Positions 32,292 through 43,671 of a stretch of DNA of 64,000 nt are shown here, in pieces. The DNA lies in NCBI RefSeq assembly GCF_019175385.1, contig NC_083345.1, positions 122,887,657-122,951,656 on the forward strand, written 5' to 3'. This DNA comes from Lycium barbarum. Its lineage: Eukaryota; Streptophyta; Magnoliopsida; Solanales; Solanaceae. How positions within the stretch are numbered: the stretch's first letter is position 1; each line of letters begins with the position of its first letter. Position numbers and translations under genes: made by a program. Below the pieces are notes generated by a model, which worked only from the letters and a program-made list of their open reading frames with translations, was not told the DNA's origin and did not search any database.

Positions 32292-33228
32292 TTGATGGAC
32301 ATAGTAGATATGAGCTATCAGAATTTACATCCACTCAAGTCATCTCACGCCTCTAACTAGTCCAATTGAAAGTCTTTATCACCGGATAACGTCATTTTTC
32401 TAGCAATATGAGACGATTCGCTTCTTTCCCGTGAGAGCACCATTGATGAGAGTTGTGGAGCTTCATGCCCACCAAGTGTTTGCTAAAATGTTTCAGTATA
32501 TTTCAGTGTATTTCTGTGTATTAACAAACAGTATATTTAATTTTAAGTATATTATTTCGCTGTATTTCAATGTATTTATCTTTTTTTTTTTGTGTAAATA
32601 TAGTGAATATTTCAAATATAGAGCCGATTTTTACTGCACTTTGTTTTCACGACTTTTGTATTTCAATGTATTTCTGCATTTTGTATTTCTAATTTATGAA
32701 ACAATTTCTGATATATTTCATTGTATTACAACTTTATATTTCTTAAACAATTAACCATATTTAATTATATTTCAATGTATATTTTTCAGTGATAAAAGTT
32801 GAGAGAGATTCATAAGCTTTTATGGAAGAACAATCGTTATGCGTGATTTATGGGAAGGTTTAAATTGAATCCCATATTTTTTTAAAAAAAAACTATTCCA
32901 TAAATAGGGCTTGATTTTACTCTTCAGTGATTTGTGTGAAATATGGTTGATTTAATTTGACTTACTATTTAAAAAGGAAAAGAATATAATATTCCAAAAA
33001 TATAGCCTATTTTTTCTCTTAGAATTTTTTTTAAAAAAATATGTTCCAAAAATAGAGCCTAAATTTACTCTAACGTGTTTTGTATTTCAATGTATTTCGC
33101 TATATTTCACTGTATTTTAAAAATGCGAGATACAACTGAAATACAGCCAAAAGCAGCTACGAAATGTAAATCTTTAAACTAGTTAGAAGCTATTAAAAGG
33201 TAGCTATTTGTATAAATTTTACTTCGAT

Positions 33229-33660
33229 AAACTCATCCCATGTTGTGGGATTCACTGGGTATGTTGTTGTTGTTGTAAACTCATCCCATGTTGTAGCATT
33301 ACAGGCCTGATTATTACTTCATCTCAAGACTGTAGCTCATAGTGTTTGGGCTATGGGCTACAGTCTTGTTTTCATTGTTTCATTGTTTTCATTTTCATAA
33401 CTGCTTTGATTTGTTTGTCCGTATCTGACCTTTTTTATGCTTTCTCTTGAGCCGAGGGTCTTCCGGAAACAACCTCTCTACCTAAGGTGGGGGTAAGGTC
33501 TGCGTACACTCTACCCTTCCCAGACCCCACGTTATGGGATTCACTGGGTATGTTGTTGTTGTAGTAAACTCATCCCATGTTGTAGCATTATAGGCCTGAT
33601 TATTACTTCATCTCAAGACTGTAGCCCATAGTAGTTGGGCTATAGGGCAGGTCACAAATA
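33229..33660. repeat. Duplicated TS-SINE tail plus flank
   Basis: A TS-type SINE 3' part lies at about 33444-33561 (GAGCCGAGGGTCTTCCGGAA, then GGTGGGGGTAAGGTCTGCGT, GGGATTCACTGGGTATG and a TTG repeat tail). A shorter copy of the same tail is at 33248-33276. After each tail the same segment of about 95 bases follows (AAACTCATCCCATGTTGTAG to GTAGC(C/T)CATAGT). So tail plus flank are present twice in direct orientation about 290 bases apart. Confidence 0.75.
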
Positions 33661-34494
33661 AATTCGTCTAATTTTAACTTCAACTAAACTTATTTTATCT
33701 AATTTTACCTCTTTTTTTCAGATTTTCAAATGTGATCTAAGCAAACTTTTCATTAATTCATCGTTTTATATGAACAACATATTATAAAATTTTAATTTAT
33801 ATTTTTTTCACGTGCATTTATATAGCAATATTCAACATTTTCTAATAAGAAATATTTGTTAAAAAATAAATTATCGTATTTTAAATTTAAAGAAATAATT
33901 TGCTCTTATTTTTAAGCAAAAGCATTAAGTAATCATACGATATATTCTTTCTATATTGAAGTAAAATTCTTTTATACGTTTGGGAGTAGAACATCTTGTG
34001 TTGTTTAATTGTTGAAATTTTGGAAATTGTTATTTCAAAACTAATATATTATTGAATATATTGCTCTTGATGGAAATTTTACTATATTTTTCATCTAGTA
34101 TTTACTAACGTATGACTATTGTATGATCTTTTATACTCACTACCATTAATGGTCAGATGCCAAACCTCGCATTCAGTATTTATATTAAAACAATAGAGAT
34201 ATGAAGTACGTCTTCACATACACTTTTAATAATTTAATTTCTCCTCTAAGTTAAACATAGCAGCCCATTATCCATCCACCGACCCGGCCCAAACCTGAAA
34301 CTAAAGGGAAAATGTTTGTACTGATGAAAAAATGGTCATGAACATCATGAATGGACTTGAAATGTCCAATGTACCCTTTGTAGAGAGATGCAGTCAAATC
34401 CCCTCTGAAGTGAAAAATAAAGTACATATGCTCCTATTTTCCTTCGTCCTTTTTTTTTTTTTTTTTTTTTTTTTATAAATCATAGATATTTTGG
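33661..34494. other. Intergenic, nothing recognised
   Basis: AT-rich. Ends in a poly-T tract (34451-34474) immediately left of the second copia LTR. No gene seen. Confidence 0.5.
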
Positions 34495-34769
34495 TGTTAT
34501 GAAATATATTATGGATGTCCAATACACAAATATAATGCTTCTCCTTTGCTATCTTAATGGTTCCTCCATTTTCCTCCACCATCTTAATAGTTCCTCCATT
34601 TTCTCATATATTGAATGCATATGTAGCACTATAAATAGAGGCATAAGTTTTCATATGAAATACACTTGGAACACATTTGGATGAATAAGAAATCTCTCAT
34701 CTCTTGTCTCTCTATTTCTATTGTTTTCATCATTTACTATTGTTACTCTTCTAGCTTAGTTTTATAACA
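34495..34769 (+). repeat. 5' LTR of the second copia element
   Basis: TG...CA ends. Contains CACTATAAATAGAGG (TATA box, about 34629-34643) and a GGTTCCTCCATTTTC motif present twice. Confidence 0.85.
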
Positions 34770-35364
34770 CGTTATCAGCACGAGACTCTACCTCGAGCAA
34801 ATATTTTGAAACGATCAAAGCGCATTGGTTTAAAGATTCGTAGAGCGGTGAGAGTACCATTCTCAAACCAATTTCCAGGTAAGTAATTATGGTCGAATTT
34901 GAATCCGTGTCTTTAAGCTGAATGATGAATGATATATCAAAACAGGTGGGATATATATCATCACCCATTAGTTGATGGTGATAATCTCTGTGTTACTTAT
35001 TTTGTTGATTCTAGTGATGTTAACAATAAGTAGATCTCAGTGGTATTTAAAGAAAAGGTATTGATACCTTGGAAATATTAATAAGCTATAGACATAGAAT
35101 TCTTGGATATTACTCCTCGTTTGATGTTCATTGAAAATTTTGTTGCCATAATCTCCATAGTTGTTGGACATTAATTTTATGGTTCTTTGGTTGCCTTCGA
35201 GTATCAGCAGAATTCGTCACTTTCAAAGGTAATTTTTGTTATCCATTTAGTATTACCTTGTTAAGTTTATGATCACCATAAGGGACAATATTTTCTATGC
35301 ATTACTATGGCTACAGTTGAAGATGTGTTAGAGACAAGTTTCTACATCATATATATGCCTCGAT

Positions 35365-36918
35365 TTACTCCTGAAGTAGCAATATTTTGAAAGAAGTTCT
35401 AACCTATTACGGTTTGATATACTTAAGACACGTTCAAATGATTGTGTTATATTCCTGAAGAATGAGAACTTTTGATAAAGCTAAAAATATAGATTCATTC
35501 CCTGAAGTGAATGTGATAATATTTAGTAAAACTTATCAATACAGACATGCTCGTGGTTGTGAAGAAATCACGACTCAACTCCAGAAGAGGTAGAATAATT
35601 GAGAAGAAATATTTCGAATATTCTATGCTTTACTCCCGAAGTAGTAAACTCATAAATCTGCTCCCGAAGTAGCAAAACTTTGAACTCTACTCCGAATGTT
35701 GTAACCTCCGAGCTCTACTCCCCAAGTAGTAGAATTCTAAAATTTACTCTTGAAGTAGTAAATAACTCCGAGATCTACTCCTGAAGTAGTAAGACCTTAA
35801 AATTTACTCTCGAAGTAGTAAACATTTAAACTTTACTCCCGAAGTGGTAAAACTTTAAACTTTACTCATGAAGCAGAAAGAATCGGTAAAATATTAGAGA
35901 AATATTCTGAAGCAATATCTTTTTGTGCTTGAGGAAAATAACGAGTTATTGATAAATGTCGTATAGCAAGCACATTTGAATAATCAGGATTCATTTCCCG
36001 AAGTGAATGAAGAAATACCACAACCTATCTCTTAGAGAGATAAAATACAAGGAATATACATTTTATTTGTGTGGTATGAAATTAAGGCATTGCAACACGT
36101 ACCTGTCGTATATAGAAACATCTTGAATAATTTTATTAAAGTATCATTTTAAAGAAAAAAGGAAGCAGAGTAAAGTGCTTTCTACTATAACCACATTGAT
36201 AAATTATGGTTAGTTGTTATTTATTTCCTTGAAGGAAATAAACATTGGTGTATCCCTTTCCTGAAGGGTGTGATTACTATGTGGTTGCTACTTTGATACA
36301 AAATATTCAAATGTTAATGGCTAGTCTCCTTGAAGGAGATATTTGAAATACTGAAGTTAGAACTTAATGTTTACTTTTCGTAATTTACAATTAATAATGT
36401 CCATTTAATTACTGTTTCTTTCATGACACCAGTAGTGTCTAACCAATTTTTTTCCCATGATACTAGCAGTATCTACGCAATATTTGGTGATACAAAAATC
36501 AAGGACTCCAGAAGAGATAATTGTTTGTTCACAAGAATCATGACCCAGCAGTATCCAAACAACATATGATTATGGAAAGAATATTTAAAGCTCCTGAAGA
36601 GTTTATCTATTATTATGTCATTCTTCTTGTATCGCAATATAAAAAAAAATGTTATGATCGAAATACAAGTTGTAGTAAACCTGAAGTTTACTGATAAAAA
36701 TGATCAATACTACCAAGGATTGGAAGATTGAATATCTTCGAGTTACTATGAGTAAGAAATATATTTATGAAAGGTTGCCCGATTTGTACTACAAATATAA
36801 GCATGATGAATCACATGAACAATAAATCAGAAGTTTATATTGATATAAAATTCATGTCATAGTAAACCAGAAGTTTACTAAAACAAATAGCACATGACAT
36901 GGTAAACTTGAAGTTTAC
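35365..36918 (+). repeat. Array of small hairpins with a shared C(C/T)NGAAG core
   Basis: At least twenty short inverted repeats occur at irregular 30-100-base spacing. Examples: TTTACT-CCCGA-(AGT)AGTAAA at 35629-35648; arms TTATTTCCTT and AAGGAAATAA around one G at 36221-36241; TCTCCTT-G-AAGGAGA at 36325-36339; GACAC-CAGTA-GTGTC at 36425-36439; GATACT-AGC-AGTATC at 36459-36473; AGTAAAC-CTGAA-GTTTACT at 36674-36692; arms TAGTAAAC/GTTTACTA at 36860-36880; GTAAACT-TGA-AGTTTAC at 36902-36918. Loops are mostly CCTGA, CCCGA, CTGAA or CAGAA. Many stems differ from one another but pair within themselves. All three frames are broken by stops. Nothing I know explains this; see findings. Confidence 0.7.
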
Positions 36919-37084
36919 TAGTATAAATAATTTTATTAGTCGGCATGAGCGATTTGATCATCCCGATTCAAATATGATGTGCAGATTGAGTATTTGACAT
37001 ATATTGAAGAACTAGAAGATTCTTCAATAATTTATTGTTGTTGCTTGTTCTCATGATAAGTTGATTATACTGGCTAAAGTTGGG

Positions 37085-37700
37085 ATTGAGTTCCCTAAAT
37101 TCTGAAAAAATATAAAAGGTGAATATGGCCCGTTCACCTGTTATGTGATGTCTTAAATAGATGCATCGATAAGACGGTCACATGTGCTTTTATTGTCAAC
37201 CCGCAGTTTGACATATGCAAAGTTACTTGCTCAAAATAATTGAGTTGAGAGCACAATTTTCAGATTATGTAATCAAGATAATTCATCTTGTGAATGCTAG
37301 TTTATATCCAAGTTGATTTGGCATTGAATGCCTCCGATAAAAAGCTAAACCATTGCTTATGAGAACAATGCTTCATGTGCTGAATTATGATAAATTCTCC
37401 CCTCATATTTGGTTCAGGGTCAGGAACTAGATATTTCCATCTTTTAGCATTTGATGTGCGGTACATGATTAATGGATATACCATGATGCACACAGATGGA
37501 TTTTTCCAAAGAAAATGGAGACATATGTCACTAAAATAAGGGGGAGAGAATAAGCAGCTAAGAAATATGTTGTGAATTATCATCAGTATGATCCTCAGAT
37601 AATTCAAGTCAAATGCTGGAAGCATTTGCTGACCCAACTATTTCATATTTCATCTGCAAAATGCTCCTAATGTCCCTGAAGGACAGAGTCTACAACATGC
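37085..37700 (+). pseudogene. copia integrase relic
   Basis: Frame-broken pieces in order: DASIRRSHVCFYCQ, then LLAQIIELRAQFSDYVIKII and HLVNASL, a short PLLMRT piece, HKFSP-like text with ISIF*HL, and GENKQL, ending near NAPNVPEGQS at about 37680. These match the order of a copia integrase core followed by its connection to RT. Many stops. Confidence 0.6.
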
Positions 37701-38014
37701 ATGGAGCATGGTAGACCAATCGGTTCTAAATATAATAATCCTTGAAAAAGGGAGGAGCAAATGATCATAATAAGGAGGCAAAATGCTCTTGAAGAGCCGA
37801 TGACAAAACACTTCATGAAACCTAGGTTCAGGTACTTGAAAATGATGAAGTGATGAGATCTCAGTAAGTTATGTCGAATTGCGAACCGATACAAAATGAT
37901 ATCTTGTCGACGATATCTTTGATACAATATGGCGCGCAATATTGTATAAGATTGTGAGGATCTGAGTACTACGTCTCTTAAAGCATGTTGATGTAGAAAT
38001 AATTACCAAGTAAA

Positions 38015-39382
38015 ATGATGCATCTTGGTAAACGTAATGTTTATTGGACCAGCAGTCCAAACATCAGAAAATGTCACATTATTTATACTGATGGATGCTG
38101 TCACAGCCTATGTGGCTTACTTGATGAAATTTATATGAAAATTCCTGAAGGATATAAAATGCCTGAAGCATTTGGTTTAAAGTCTCGGGAAATGTATTCA
38201 ATCAGATTACAAAGATCATTATATGGTTTAAAACAATCAGGGCGCATGTGGTATTATCGCCTAAGTGAGTACTTGATAAATGAAGGATATATAAATGATG
38301 CCATTTGTCCATGTGTTTTTATTAAGAAAAACAAAATCAGGATTCATTGTACTTGTTGTTTATGTTGATGACATAAATCTCATTGGAACTCCAGAAGAGC
38401 TCCAAGAGGTGATTGAATATTTGAAGGAAGAATTTGAGATGAAAGATCTCGGAAAGACAAAACTTTGTCTTGGTCTGAAAATTGAACATTTCGCAAAAGG
38501 ATCTTTATCCATCAATCTGCCTATACTGAGAAAGTTTTAAAACGATTTTACATGGACAATGCGCATCCTTTAAGTACTCCAATGGTTGTTCGCTCACTTG
38601 AAGTGAGTAAAGATCCGTTCCGACCTCAAGAAGAAAATGAAGAGTTTCTTGGTCCTGAAGTACCATATCTTAGTGCAATTGGTGCACTTATGTATCTTGC
38701 TAACGCTACAAGACCTGACATAGCGTTCTCTGTTAATTTGCTAGCAAGATATAACTCTTCTCCTACACGAAGACATTGGAACGGAGTTAAGCATATATTG
38801 CAATATCTGAAGGGAACTAGCGATATGAGTCTGTTTTATACTAACAAAGGTAGTACAGATCTTGTTGGTTATGCAGATGCAGGTTATTTCTCTGATCCAC
38901 ATAAAGCTCGATCTCAAACAGGCTATCTGTTTACATGCGGAGGTACTGCTATATCATGGCGATCCACAAAGCAATCCATTGTTGCTACTTCTTCGAATCA
39001 TGTTGAGATAATAGCTATTCATGAAGCAAGTAGAGAATGTGTGTGGTTGAGATCAGAGATACATTTCATCAGAGAAAGATGTGGCTTGAAGTGTGATACA
39101 AAAATACCCACAGTATTATATGAAGATAATGCTGCATGCATAGCTCAATTAAAAGGAGGATTTATAAAAGGAGATAGAACGAAGCACATTTCACCAAAGT
39201 TATTTTTCACACATGATCTCCAGAGGAATGGTGATCTTGATGTGCAACAAATTCGTTCAAGTGAAAATCCTGCAGATTTGTTCACCAAATCTTTGCCAAC
39301 TTCAACTCTTGAGAAAATGATATTCAAGATTGGAATGCGAAAACTCCGACATCTGAATTTTGGTCTTCGTCAGGGGGAGTGA
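38015..39382 (+). pseudogene. copia reverse transcriptase and RNase H, frameshifted
   Basis: The RT N-terminal third is degraded. Readable parts: YMKIPEGYKMPEAF, then RSLYGLKQSGRMWYYRLSEY (to 38368); after a frameshift, the catalytic LVVYVDDINLIGTPEE and EEFEMKDLGKTKLCLGLKIE, a TAA at 38538-38540, then a 276-codon frame with YLSAIGALMYLANATRPDIA, GYADAGYFSDPHKARSQTGY, SWRSTKQS, YEDNAACIAQLKGGFIKGDR and NPADLFTKSLP to the stop at 39380. RNase H acidic residues are still visible (YADAGY, VEII, YEDN). Known: Ty1/copia RT-RNase H. A 197-base 3' UTR follows before the LTR. Confidence 0.9.
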
Positions 39383-39579
39383 AATACGTGTTTTACTCTT
39401 TTTTCCTTAACCAAGTTTTGTCCCATTGGGTTTTCTTGGTAAGGTTTTTAATGAGGCAACTCTCAAAGCGTATTACTAGATATGTGTACTCTTTTTCCTT
39501 CATTGAGGTTTTTTCCCACAGGATTTTTTCCAATAAGGTTTTTAACGATGCACATCATCTATGGACATCCAAGGGGGAG

Positions 39580-39854
39580 TGTTATGAAATATATTATGGA
39601 TGTCCAATACACAAATATAATGCTTCTCCTCCACCATCTTAATGGTTCCTCCATTTTCCTCCACCGTCTTAATGGTTCCTCCATTTTCTCATATATTGAA
39701 TGCATATGTAGCACTATAAATAGAGGCATAAGTTTTCATATAAAATACACTTAGAACACATTTGGATGAATAAGAAATCTCTCCTCTCTTGTCTCTCTAT
39801 TTCTATTGTTTTCATCATTTACTATTGTTACTCTTTTAGCTTAGTTTTATAACA
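39580..39854 (+). repeat. 3' LTR of the second copia element
   Basis: Same length as the 5' copy, with about a dozen differences by eye, half of them in one short block near 39624 (TCCACC for TTTGCT). Confidence 0.85.
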
Positions 39855-41576
39855 GGCTGTAGTTTTTGAATTTTCTGTGGGTATGTTTTTAGGTATAGTA
39901 TTGTGACTATCTATTATTACTTATTCCAAGAATTTTTATTATCTGGTATACTGATAACTTGATTAATTAATAAGAGCTCGTGGTGTATATAGGATGCTAA
40001 AAGAGAATCGATTTCGTCTTTCAAATGACTAATTAACTTCGTCTTGCTGCTAGGAATCACTTTGGGTGAAAGAACAGCTCTAGGTTTGTTCATTATTATT
40101 TCATTCATGCGTCGAGGGTAATATTTCATTTTACTTCCCGATTCTTCTTATAAGTTATTTTAGATAAGCTAAGTCAAATGGGTTCAATTAATTTTTGGGG
40201 CTTATTTTAAGCACAAAATGACTTTAAGCTGACAGCCAAACACTTAAAAAAAAGCTGAACAACTTATAAGCAACTTATAAGCCAATCCAAACGGACTCTT
40301 AGACTATTTTTCCACATGCTTTCCATTTTATATGACTTTGTGTTACATATGCCTTTTGTCCGAATTTGAAATCTCAAACTACTATAATCTTGACCTGCCT
40401 TTTGGGTTTGTCTTTGGAATCCCTAAATGTTAGTTTGGTTTTCATTCATGGATTAATTTAGGAACCTAGAATTGTATGAAGGACTAAGAGTGGTTTTTTT
40501 GTTTTTTTAGTTGACGAGCTTGGTGTGCTAAATTTTGGATTTGTTTGCCTCGGTTGTAGGAGGACTTTAAGTCCAATGAGTAGCATTATCTCTAAAGATA
40601 TAAAACCATGTTCTAAAAATGAAATACGCGAGAACCTTGTGTGTCCTTAGTGCATTGCCTTGCTAGTTCAACACCAGATCTTGGAGGGTTGTAGGGGTTG
40701 AGTTGTTATAGAGAATTTAATCAAATGATTATTTAGAGTATTTGCTATTTGAAAGATTGTCCTTTTTCAAATTACATGACTTCCTATAACCTGAAAAAAT
40801 ATCCAACGCAAATTTGTTATTTCTATAACAGATGGAAGTGTTTTAGAAGTTAGAGCATAAACGATGTGATGTACTGGCATGTCATTTAGTTGTCTTTGAT
40901 TATGAGCTCTTAGATTTTTCTCCTTCTCTTTGTGGAATAGTGGCAGTTTCTGAGCTGTTGTGGCAGAAACTAAATCAGATTTTATCTTATCGTATTTTCT
41001 TTTAAAAGGACTTTGTTTTTCGAGCTACCACTCTAAAACTCGTTTACCTAATAGAAGTATAATTTACCGTTCATGCTACAATTATGAGTTTTCTGATTCT
41101 GTGCTGCTGTGCATGCCGGAAAGAGGTTTTGTGCTTAAGCTTTTAGATGAAAAGTGAATTTACTATCTATCAGCTAATAAGTGTAGTATGTACAACCTGG
41201 AAAGAGTAACACATGCAAAAAAGAAAATTAAAGTTAATACTAGCACTCTGAAGGGATTCCCTTTTTAGTTATTCCAAGTCCCTTGAGAGAAAGGGTCTTG
41301 GACTCATCCATTTATCAAGCAGTAGGCCACCCAAAATGAGCGAGGTGCGGGTGCCGTAGGCAATATAATGTACTCGCGCTAGAAAGCTATTTATGCACGC
41401 GTTGGTTTATAACTGGTACTGTCTTGAACGATAAAAACAAAAAACTGGTACTGTCTTGGACAAAATCTTATGTTATCATGGATTATTAAGTGCATATCAG
41501 CAGTAAATACTTTTGCTTACTTTTGTGGCATTCATGACTTCTTATATCTCTTTTATATGAAATCTCATATTTTTAG
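39855..41576. other. Intergenic, MITE-like debris
   Basis: No gene seen. 40150-40301 ends in AACTTATAAGCCAATCCAAA and CGGACTCTTA, the usual right end of a small MITE whose left end was not found. The upstream exons expected for the LACS copy were not recognised here. Confidence 0.5.
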
Positions 41577-41644
41577 GTAGAAAGCCATCACCAATGTGGG
41601 ATAGGTTGGTGTTCAACAAAATAAAGGACAAACCGGGGGAAAGA

Positions 41645-41665
41645 GGGGGGGGGGGGGGGGGGGGG
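41645..41665. repeat. Poly-G tract inside a LACS exon
   Basis: A run of about 21 G where the normal gene encodes a Gly pair before RVRxMTSGASPLSP. It is an expansion within an exon of the pseudogene. Confidence 0.85.
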
Positions 41666-42857
41666 TTGTTGAGTACGTCTTATGACCTCAGGTGCCTCAC
41701 CGTTGTCCCCTGATGTGATGGAGTTCTTCCGAGTGTAATTTGACCATTATTGCTGTTCTAAATTACTGAAAGATTTTATTCACCATATTGTGGCTCTTGT
41801 TGGCGCTGAGGACTACCAATAGTTGGCTATGCTCTGATTAAATTCCTTCTTGCAGATGTTTTGGCTGTCTAGTAAAGGAAGGGTATGGCATGAGTGAGAC
41901 TTCATGAGTCATAAGCTCAATGGACGACAGTGATAACTTAACTGGTCATGTTGGTTCTCTGAATCCTGCATGTGGTGAGGTTTTAACTAATGATGGCATA
42001 TAAACATCTTCGTTTTGATTGCTAAAGATAAACTGTAAATTAGTTTAACTTGTCTATGACACTGCTATTTTCAGAGATAAAGCTTGTGGATGTTCCTGAA
42101 ATGAGCTACACATCAGAGGATCAGCCTCATCCTTGTGGAGAGATTTGTGTAGAGGTCCTATTATTTTTCAAGGCTACTAAAAAGATGAAGTGCAGACGTA
42201 CGTACTTTTTGCACATTGATATTTCATTTTTCTTTTTGTCATTGATATGAGTTTCTCCAAGATAACTTGCCTGACGTAGTAATTAACTGGAAGAAGGTAA
42301 TTGATGATGATGGTTGGCTGCATACTGGTGATATTGGATTATGGTTACCTGGAGGCCGCTTGAAGATTATTGACAGGTAGAATCTATTTGACATGGTTAA
42401 GAGAGACAACCTTAGATGTTTTTCATTTGAGATACAAAACAATTTTTTCCCACCCCACCAGGTGGTCGGGAAGGATTTTATGTCAACCCTACCCATCAAT
42501 TAAAATTTTAAAATGATGTGGTTACATCGTTCTCAATGTTCATTTGCCCCTTTTTGATATTAGAACATCTATCTTTCTGTGCCTTGCTTGTCTCCCATGG
42601 TAGTATGATCTCTGAATGCTCATTGTAAACAGGAAGAAGAATATCTTCAAGTTGGCAGAGGGTGAATAGCTCCTGAGAAAATTGAGAACGTTTATGCTAC
42701 ATGCAAATTTAGTGCACAATGCTTTGTCTATGGTAAGTAGATAACAAAATTTTCTTTTATGGAATCATTAAACAATGTCCTTTGCTCACTGTTGCAACAT
42801 TCACAGGTGATAGTTTTAATTCCTCTTTAGTAGCAGTAGTTTGTGTAGAGCCAGATG

Positions 42858-43671
42858 CAGTGTTGTGAAAGGCGAGCGCCTCGTCGCCAAAGGCGCGAGG
42901 CGTGGCGAGGCGAGGCAGTGCCGCCATTTAGGGTTAAGGCGATGGCACTTCCAAAAGGAGCTGAGACGAGGCGAGCAGTGAAGGCGTTGCCTTTGTTTTT
43001 TTTTTTTTTTTTTGTTTTTTAAAAAAGAAATTGAAGAAACTTAAATGATATGACAGCGGCTAGGGTTTTTAGTTTGTACTTGCTTCTTCTCTTCTCTTCT
43101 CCTTCAGGCTTCAGGTATGCTTCTCTCTTGCTCCTTTTTCTTCAGTTCTTCTTTTTTTATCCTCTGTTTCCGGCGACTGCTCTTCTGTTTTTTTTATCTT
43201 CTGCATTTTTTTTCCTTCTTCTATTTTCTTCTTCTTTTTATGTACGCAACTTGCGACTTTCTCCTCTGTTTTTTTCTTTTTCTATTTTCTCCTCTGTTTT
43301 TTTTTTCCTCAACTGCACCAGTGAGGCAGTGACTGTTTTGCTCCTGTTTTTTCTGTTCAATAATTGTTAACTCTTTTTATAAACAGTAGGTTCAAATTCA
43401 ATGATAATAGCAAAAAAGACATAGGTTGGAATTATGGTACCAAAGGCTCAACAAAAGATCAAGTTATATGTATCTACTATCTACTTTTAATTTTTGAATT
43501 GAAATATTTGCTAATATGTTATTGCTAGTGAGATTTTGATTTTTGTATATGCAATTAAATATTTTAATTTTTTAGTATTTATTGGCACGCACTTCAAAAA
43601 GGCGAGCGGCAAGCCTTAAGGCGAGGCAGGCCCTCGTCGCCTTTTGTCGCCGCGCTCCGTCCAAAACACTG
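42858..43671. mobile_element. hAT-type non-autonomous element inserted in a LACS exon
   Basis: Ends CAGTGTTGTG and, reversed, CAGTGTTTTG. A perfect 8-base duplication GCCAGATG lies at 42850-42857 and 43672-43679, as for hAT elements. Removing it rejoins the LACS codons for EPDVLKEW. The terminal 100 bases are unusually rich in GGCGAGG/CGTCGCC motifs that pair between the two ends; the middle is pyrimidine-rich with a Phe/Leu-rich false frame (43050-43370). 814 bp. Confidence 0.9.

Larger units (their letters stand above)
31579..33224. mobile_element. MULE-like element carrying an NLR fragment
   Basis: The ends GAATTTTTAC...ATAACTATC and, reversed from the right, AAATTTATACAAATAGCTACC resemble the termini of the element at 5664-6648 (GAATTTTCACAAATGACTAC). 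Subterminal TTTCAGTGTATTTC and AAATACAGCC tracts are shared with it. Borders are approximate and no clean 9-base duplication was found. The interior holds a 79-bp tandem repeat and an NB-ARC fragment. Confidence 0.5.
34495..39854 (+). mobile_element. Second Ty1/copia element, plus strand, decayed
   Basis: Two 275-bp LTRs (34495-34769 and 39580-39854, about 96% identical by eye) starting TGTTATGAAATATATTATGG and ending TTTTATAACA. The internal part starts CGTTATCAGCACGAG (primer site of the kind seen in one copia lineage) and ends with the polypurine run AAGGGGGAG at 39571-39579. Domain order is integrase relic, RT, RNase H, as in copia. No matching 5-base target duplication (TTTGG against GGCTG). 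gag and protease are not recognisable; that space is filled by the hairpin array. Higher LTR identity suggests it is younger than the minus-strand copia element, although its coding part is more broken. Confidence 0.85.

Noticed and set aside
43050..43370. Phe/Leu/Ser-rich 106-codon plus-strand frame
   Set aside because: Lies in the pyrimidine-rich centre of the hAT element; composition artefact.
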